Source: Trichinella spiralis (lineage: Eukaryota; Nematoda; Enoplea; Trichinellida; Trichinellidae). From it: a stretch of 64,000 bases of DNA. This document shows positions 59,301 to 64,000 of the stretch, one piece after another (within the stretch, counting starts at the first letter, position 1; every line of letters starts with the position of its first letter). The stretch is taken from the NCBI GenBank assembly GCA_000181795.3, contig CM012953.1, positions 79,504 to 143,503 on the forward strand. Direction: 5' to 3'. The position numbers and the translations under genes were made by a program. The notes under the pieces are model-generated. The model saw nothing but the letters and a program-made list of their open reading frames with translations, searched no databases and was not told the origin of the DNA.

Positions 59301-60257
59301 CTTGAAGATGGAAAGAGCGATAATGTGAAGACGTAAGCCTATTACAATCATCATATTCATGAAATGTTTAAAATTCACAAAATAATTCTAAAATTGGGGT
59401 TAAAATCAAAAACCTAGTAAGTTTTTAATTGTATGTCAATTGGTTAACAAGCAGAGCAAAACATGAAAGATATTCGTTAGATGACATTCGTGGATTGTGA
59501 CATGAGTTAAATCAACCATGCTCAACTGTAAATTTTACGGGAACAAGCAAAATGAAAAGTTTGAAAGATTATCCGTATTGGGAAAATTCAAATGTTTATT
59601 TTTAATTTTACAGAAGATTGATGCATCATACTTGTATGAAAGTACTTAATAATAAAGTAGAATTACAATTTATTATGCAATAAACTCCTTGCTCTTGATT
59701 TAATCCCGTATGTTTTAGCAATCTGTTCATTGCTCAACAACAGATCAGTTTTCAGTTAAGTGAAAATGAAGTGATAATAATCGCTTTCCAATTCATGAAA
59801 AGCCGCGGTTTCACTGCACGGCAACCGCTGTTTTAAGTTAAGAAATGGATGTAGCAACGGAATGCAGGCGTTTGAGCTATTCAGAAGTTCATGGAAAACA
59901 CTGTGAATGCCCCGACTTTTCAGATAAGTTTAATATTTAATGTCTATATGATGAAATTATATTATTTTAATTATACTGATTGAATGTTTTCGTTTGCAAA
60001 CTTTGTCATCTTCAAGTTTAGCTTAACAATGAATCTATAATCGAATTGCTCTGTGCATCAAGTTAACCTGGACAATCATCTTAAAAGGGGAAATGTAATG
60101 GAATCTCATCTGCAACGACATGCTTTTATCAAAGTAATATATCTAGTAAAAAACTGTCCAGTTGAAAGTCATAAAGCAGTAAGTATGCAGCAAAATTTCA
60201 AACAAATAATTTTAAATTAATTGCATCATTTTGGTTAATTTTGAGTGATTAATACAG

Positions 60258-60354
60258 TGATAAATGTCATGAGCAAGAAGATAAAGCAGGATATTGTAAA
60301 ATTCACATCAATTATCATTACCCTAAACTATCTTACTCACGATGTTCACCATAG
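60258..60354 (+). pseudogene. Kunitz-like domain fragment
   Basis: After an acceptor (TTAATACAG) the frame reads DKCHEQEDKAGYCKIHINYH, then YPKLSYSRCSP and a stop (60352-60354). The 15-residue spacing between the second and third cysteines and the Y-x-Y equal those of BPTI-type Kunitz inhibitors (C14 to C30), but the rest of the domain is missing. The preceding exon-like segment (60091-60179, donor GTAAGT) does not join in phase. Probably a decayed inhibitor exon, or chance. Confidence 0.25.
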
Positions 60355-61474
60355 TTCCAACTTACTGATGAAATTATTCGAAACATGAAAAAAATGCTTT
60401 CAAACAATGAATTGCTCAAACTGCCAAAAGTTGTTAACCGTCACTTCGACTGTTTTATTTTTCGATACATTGTATTCCGTAGAACACAAAACAAAAACTG
60501 ACAATAAAATGAGTTTGATTGAAAATCTGCTATTCAAAAATTTGCGCTTTTCTTTTTGTATAAACTAAAATCTTCATTATCAACAGTGCTCAGATCTCAA
60601 GTTGAATGCGACATGTTTTTAATTTTTCATTTCATTTTAATGTTTCAATAACAGCAAATCACACCCATTAAATGTTATAAAATTGTCATAAAATAACACA
60701 CGGTACATTGCTCAATACAAGTTGCACTGTTCTTGCAAAATTTTACAAAAAAAACATTTCATTCAAAACAAAAAAAATATAGAAAAGAATCTCGAAATTT
60801 CAACAGTTCATTATACGTACAAATTTCAAATACACAATTTAGTTTAGCTGATCTATTTCACATTAAGATTGCTACAGTAATATTCATTGTTTCCGTTCAA
60901 TTTTACAAATTTCCATCATTCAAGTTCCATCTGTTTTTCTAGTTTCCTGCTTCAATGCCAACAATTTTATGAGTTGAAAAAAAAAGGAGAAATATTTTCA
61001 ATTATTTTCTAGTTTAGTTTGTCACTTCGAAATTATTCATACTATTTCAGTGTTGAAACTCTGTAGTTTAGCACAAGTTAAGCATTACAATGTACACTTC
61101 TGCAAAATCAAAAATCACAACTGAAATGTCACAAAAGCAGACCTTTTCATTAAGACATTTATTGAGTTTTATAAAACAACGAACACATTCTGTGCAAACC
61201 ACCATTCATTTTTCAATTTAATACACAAATAAAGTAAAAATAAACAAATCAACACCAGGGAACAATTATCAAGAACAATAAAATGCTAAGAACAAATGAA
61301 GCATTACACCAAAAATAAAACGCTGATACATACCATTTCAGACAACCACACACACAAATAGGCTACAACGGCTAAAAAAACTTACTTGCTTATCATTTAA
61401 ATAAAATTTAATCAAAATCAAAATTTGTAAATGACAAAATCGTAAAGGAAGAAAAAAACAAGAAATACAATACA

Positions 61475-62714
61475 CACCAATATCCCGCTTAACGCTGCTT
61501 CTAACTGGCGTGTCACGTGACTACTTCTTGCTCACTATTCAGCAGGCAACTTGATTTAACTGATACAATGCAATCAGTCAGTGAGCCAGTCAATCACGCT
61601 AACTCGTTTCGACTCCTCGCATTATGATAGATTTCATATATTTTTGGTGAGTTCTGCCCATTACGCCATGAAGAAAATGTGGAAGTGATGACAGCTGAAA
61701 AATGCAAATGAAAAGAACTTCTCTGGATATGAAACAACAAGCACTTCGTCGATTGAAAACCGTCAAGTTGACGTAGATGCTAATCTTAATTTGGCAACGT
61801 CCACGACAAGAACAATTATAAAAAAAATGCAAATAAAATAAAAATCTTCAGCATCTAAGACTTCAAATTTTTCTACAACAAAAGTAACTCGTTCAATAAA
61901 ACAAATGTTTGAAGAAATGGAAAGAAGGCTTAGTATTTGAGTGGATGATCAAACGCAACGGTGCATACCTCTAAACCAGATGATAATTATAAGAAAAGGT
62001 AACAAGCAACTTCAGTAATATTAAATGAAAAAGTGGCGATGAATCTAAAATTTTCATAACTAGCAGAGTTGGTTGGATTGACAAATTTAAAAAGCGAGCT
62101 AACCTTCGTAACATACCTATCAGTGGTGAAATAGCTAGCTCGGATGTCAAGACAGCACAAGAATTTCTTGACTAAGATGTTCAACAATTAATTACTCGAG
62201 TCTTACGGATAAATTGATAGTAATGATATCGTCAAAAAATTGACAGAACTATGCACAGATAATAAACCAATGGTCATTAGTGCAGAAGAGAATTCATCAG
62301 TGAGAACTGTAACAACAGAATACCTCAACAACAGCATCACCAAGATTATAAAAATCATGGATCAGTTCACAAATTACGAGCGGAGATTTAAAGCAAGGCG
62401 GGGTGTAGTTAAAATGATTTCCTGTTTTAAAGAAATTCTCTGTGAGAAAAAACTTAAAAAAAGACAATTAACACTTTACAATTTAATCACAAAAAAACCG
62501 AAAGCTTGAGAAACCAAAAGCTGGTCAGTCATTAAAACCATAATTATGATCAATTAAGTATTAAACATCAGAATAAAGATTTCAAACAAATTTTGTTGTA
62601 TATACTGGAACCAATGTACTATGTAAATATATGGTATAACGACCCCAATTAACGCAATTTCGCTTAGAGTTCTTTTTCAAAAAAGCATCATGAACGTTAA
62701 GCGGGTCACTGGTG
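61475..62714 (+). mobile_element. Internally deleted Tigger/pogo (Tc1-mariner superfamily) transposon
   Basis: Terminal inverted repeats are CACCAATATCCCGCTTAACG at 61475-61494 and the reverse complement of CACCAGTGACCCGCTTAACG at 62695-62714 (17 of 20 identical). The right end is flanked by TA, the pogo target; on the left a TA lies two bases out. Inside, on the plus strand, are a broken N-terminal helix-turn-helix (MKRTSLDMKQQALRRLKT, near 61710), a CENP-B-type HTH (TSRVGWIDKFKKRANL, then ISGEIASSDVKTAQEF, near 62060-62175), and the transposase C-terminus in 62240-62509 (NNSITKIIKIMDQF, YERRFKARRGVVKM, ending KKRQLTLYNLITKK). The whole DDE catalytic core is missing between about 62180 and 62240, so the element is non-autonomous. 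Stops litter the N-terminal part. Confidence 0.75.
62240..62509 (+). pseudogene. Tigger/pogo transposase C-terminal remnant
   Basis: An 89-codon open frame whose composition and end (CFKEILCEKKLKKRQLTLYN followed by LITKK) match the helical C-terminal tail of Tigger/Jerky-type transposases, typically E-x-x-x-x-K-K-K-x-x-Q-x-T-L-x-x-F. It has no catalytic residues. It could be mistaken for a small host gene if read in isolation. Confidence 0.7.
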
Positions 62715-64000
62715 TAATGTTTTTAAATGTAAAAAAATTTAAATGAAACAAATTTTCATTTAAAATTATGCATTGCAACCAAAGACGTATTAAATCGTCA
62801 ACTGTTGAATTGCAAAACTAATTTAGTGATAGTTTGGCTATCACGCAAAATGATATAATATACTCTGAATGTAAACACGCTATTTGTTCAAAGTCATTAT
62901 AACAATCCAGTGTTCTGTTCTTCCAACAAAACTCTACATACCCATTGATAACATTACTTACCAAGTTGCATACCTAAATAATATCGAAACACACAGCACC
63001 ACAATCAACTGCTAAAATAGGCAAAACAAAAAAAATATTCAAAAATAAAATTTCTGTTATAAAAATGAAAACTCATTTCTATTAACAACAGTCTTTTATA
63101 GCCAAACAATCAATTATCATTTGTTGACAACGTTTAATCCAGCACTTACTTATATTATAGGACCATTTTGGTTAAGCCTTTGTTCTTCAGCAATTTTGTC
63201 ATTTGTGCACGCATTTCTAAAAATAAATTTGATGAAAGGATCATCATAACAATGCAATGCTGTCAAATTTACCTGATCATCTGATTTTAAAAATGTCAAT
63301 TCTAAAATTATTGAATTAGTTTTTGATTTCACACTTTGTTCAACAACTACACCTAAATCTGCCCCTCAACAACCACATTAAACTGAAACTTCTCTAAGAC
63401 TATATGATGATGATAAAAAAATTTCATACGGTAAGCACAGCAAGCATATTTTCCCGTTAATAAAAAGAAAACATCCAACTGATCAATATACAAACAAAAA
63501 GCATATGCAAAAGAGCTTATTCAATGTTCAACAAACTGAGCAATTTTATAAAATCGTCCTGTTCCACACTGCAAACACTATCACCATTACATTTAAATAT
63601 TCCCAAGTAAATTACTTTAATGCATCATACAAAACTAATGAGTATTTTTTTTTGTTTAGCAGTATGGTCGGTCACCTGGAATCGGTCACACACACATTGA
63701 TAGGTCAAATTTGGCATCTTGAAAAAAGAAAAGGGAGTTTATTTTTCTTTCGTTGCTTCCAAACAATCATCACGCAGTGATAATAAGCAAAATGAAACTA
63801 ATGAAAAAAAATAATGGGCAAAAGGCAAATAAGAAAATAATTTTAATTGTTTTTTGGTAACGAGATCACTGAAAGAGGCCATTTTTGACACCTAGTGGTT
63901 CGGTCGCATATATCCATAAAAAGGAGACGAAGAATAAAAGAAAACGGACGACTTCAGGCCAGAGTGTCGTGATGGTTGGCAGTGGTCCATCCCCAAGTCG
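62715..64000. other. Right flank, no confirmed gene
   Basis: AT-rich. On the minus strand, 63216-63150 has a good acceptor and donor (TTTATTTTTAG; GTAAGT) but every frame contains a stop, so a coding exon is not supported. At the very end the plus strand opens ATG at 63972 (MVGSGPSPS...), in a GC-richer context, which may be the first exon of a gene continuing past the window; 29 bases are too few to judge. Confidence 0.35.

Larger units (their letters stand above)
58860..61474. other. Accessory DNA with small relics
   Basis: AT-rich with no intact gene. It contains a hAT-like terminal motif at 59240-59250 and a Kunitz-like coding fragment at 60258-60354, both listed separately. A stretch at 59845-59930 reads MDVATECRRLSYSEVHGKHC, followed by E-C-P-D-F, and is exon-like, but no neighbouring exon could be joined to it. 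Confidence 0.4.

Noticed and set aside
63150-63216. Exon-like segment on the minus strand with good splice sites
   Set aside because: All three frames contain stops and the upstream candidate exon (about 63275-63332) does not join in phase.
1-64000. CRISPR array, bacterial operon or phage signatures
   Set aside because: None present; the window is a spliced animal genome.

Overview
This window is eukaryotic. It is AT-rich, its genes are split into many exons by short (mostly 45-100 nt) GT-AG introns, and it holds animal-specific families: a cubilin-type EGF/CUB protein, integrin-linked kinase, amphiphysin, a mitofusin and a methyl-CpG-binding-domain protein. Compact introns, AT-richness, secreted serine-protease homologues, Ty3/gypsy elements and an MBD protein together suggest a clade I nematode of the Trichinella type. 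That placement is inference; no species-diagnostic sequence (rRNA, mitochondrial) is present.

Layout. 279-15562 (+) is the 3' part of a giant cubilin-like gene: one partial and five complete EGF modules, then 27 consecutive CUB domains, the same number as vertebrate cubilin. 16060-33668 is a compact run of minus-strand genes: integrin-linked kinase (16060-18445), amphiphysin/BIN1 (20748-25035) with a candidate small membrane protein nested in its 2.3-kb intron, a peptidase-S28 homologue lacking its nucleophile (26186-28179), a mitochondrial ornithine carrier (28466-29748) and a SENP/Ulp1 SUMO protease (29943-33668). A plus-strand MBD protein follows (36470-37515), then a minus-strand mitofusin (39351-43144).

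The right third (about 44-64 kb) is unstable, accessory-type DNA. A segment carrying a secreted, catalytically dead chymotrypsin-fold gene occurs twice 12.2 kb apart (45264-46678 and 57444-58859). The left copy abuts an 862-base assembly gap and carries a frameshift; the right copy is intact. Between them lie a dead hAT-like (DUF4371) transposase relic, an eroded plus-strand Ty3/gypsy integrase, and a minus-strand Ty3/gypsy element with one LTR that sits against the end of that relic. Farther right is an internally deleted Tigger/pogo transposon with recognisable terminal inverted repeats (61475-62714).

Genes here are independent eukaryotic transcription units, not an operon. Shared themes are membrane traffic and adhesion (cubilin, ILK, amphiphysin), mitochondria (ornithine carrier, mitofusin) and chromatin/SUMO control (MBD, SENP). 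Exon boundaries were assigned by eye from splice consensus and family similarity; terminal exons and start codons are the least certain parts. No CRISPR array, rRNA gene or convincing tRNA was seen.
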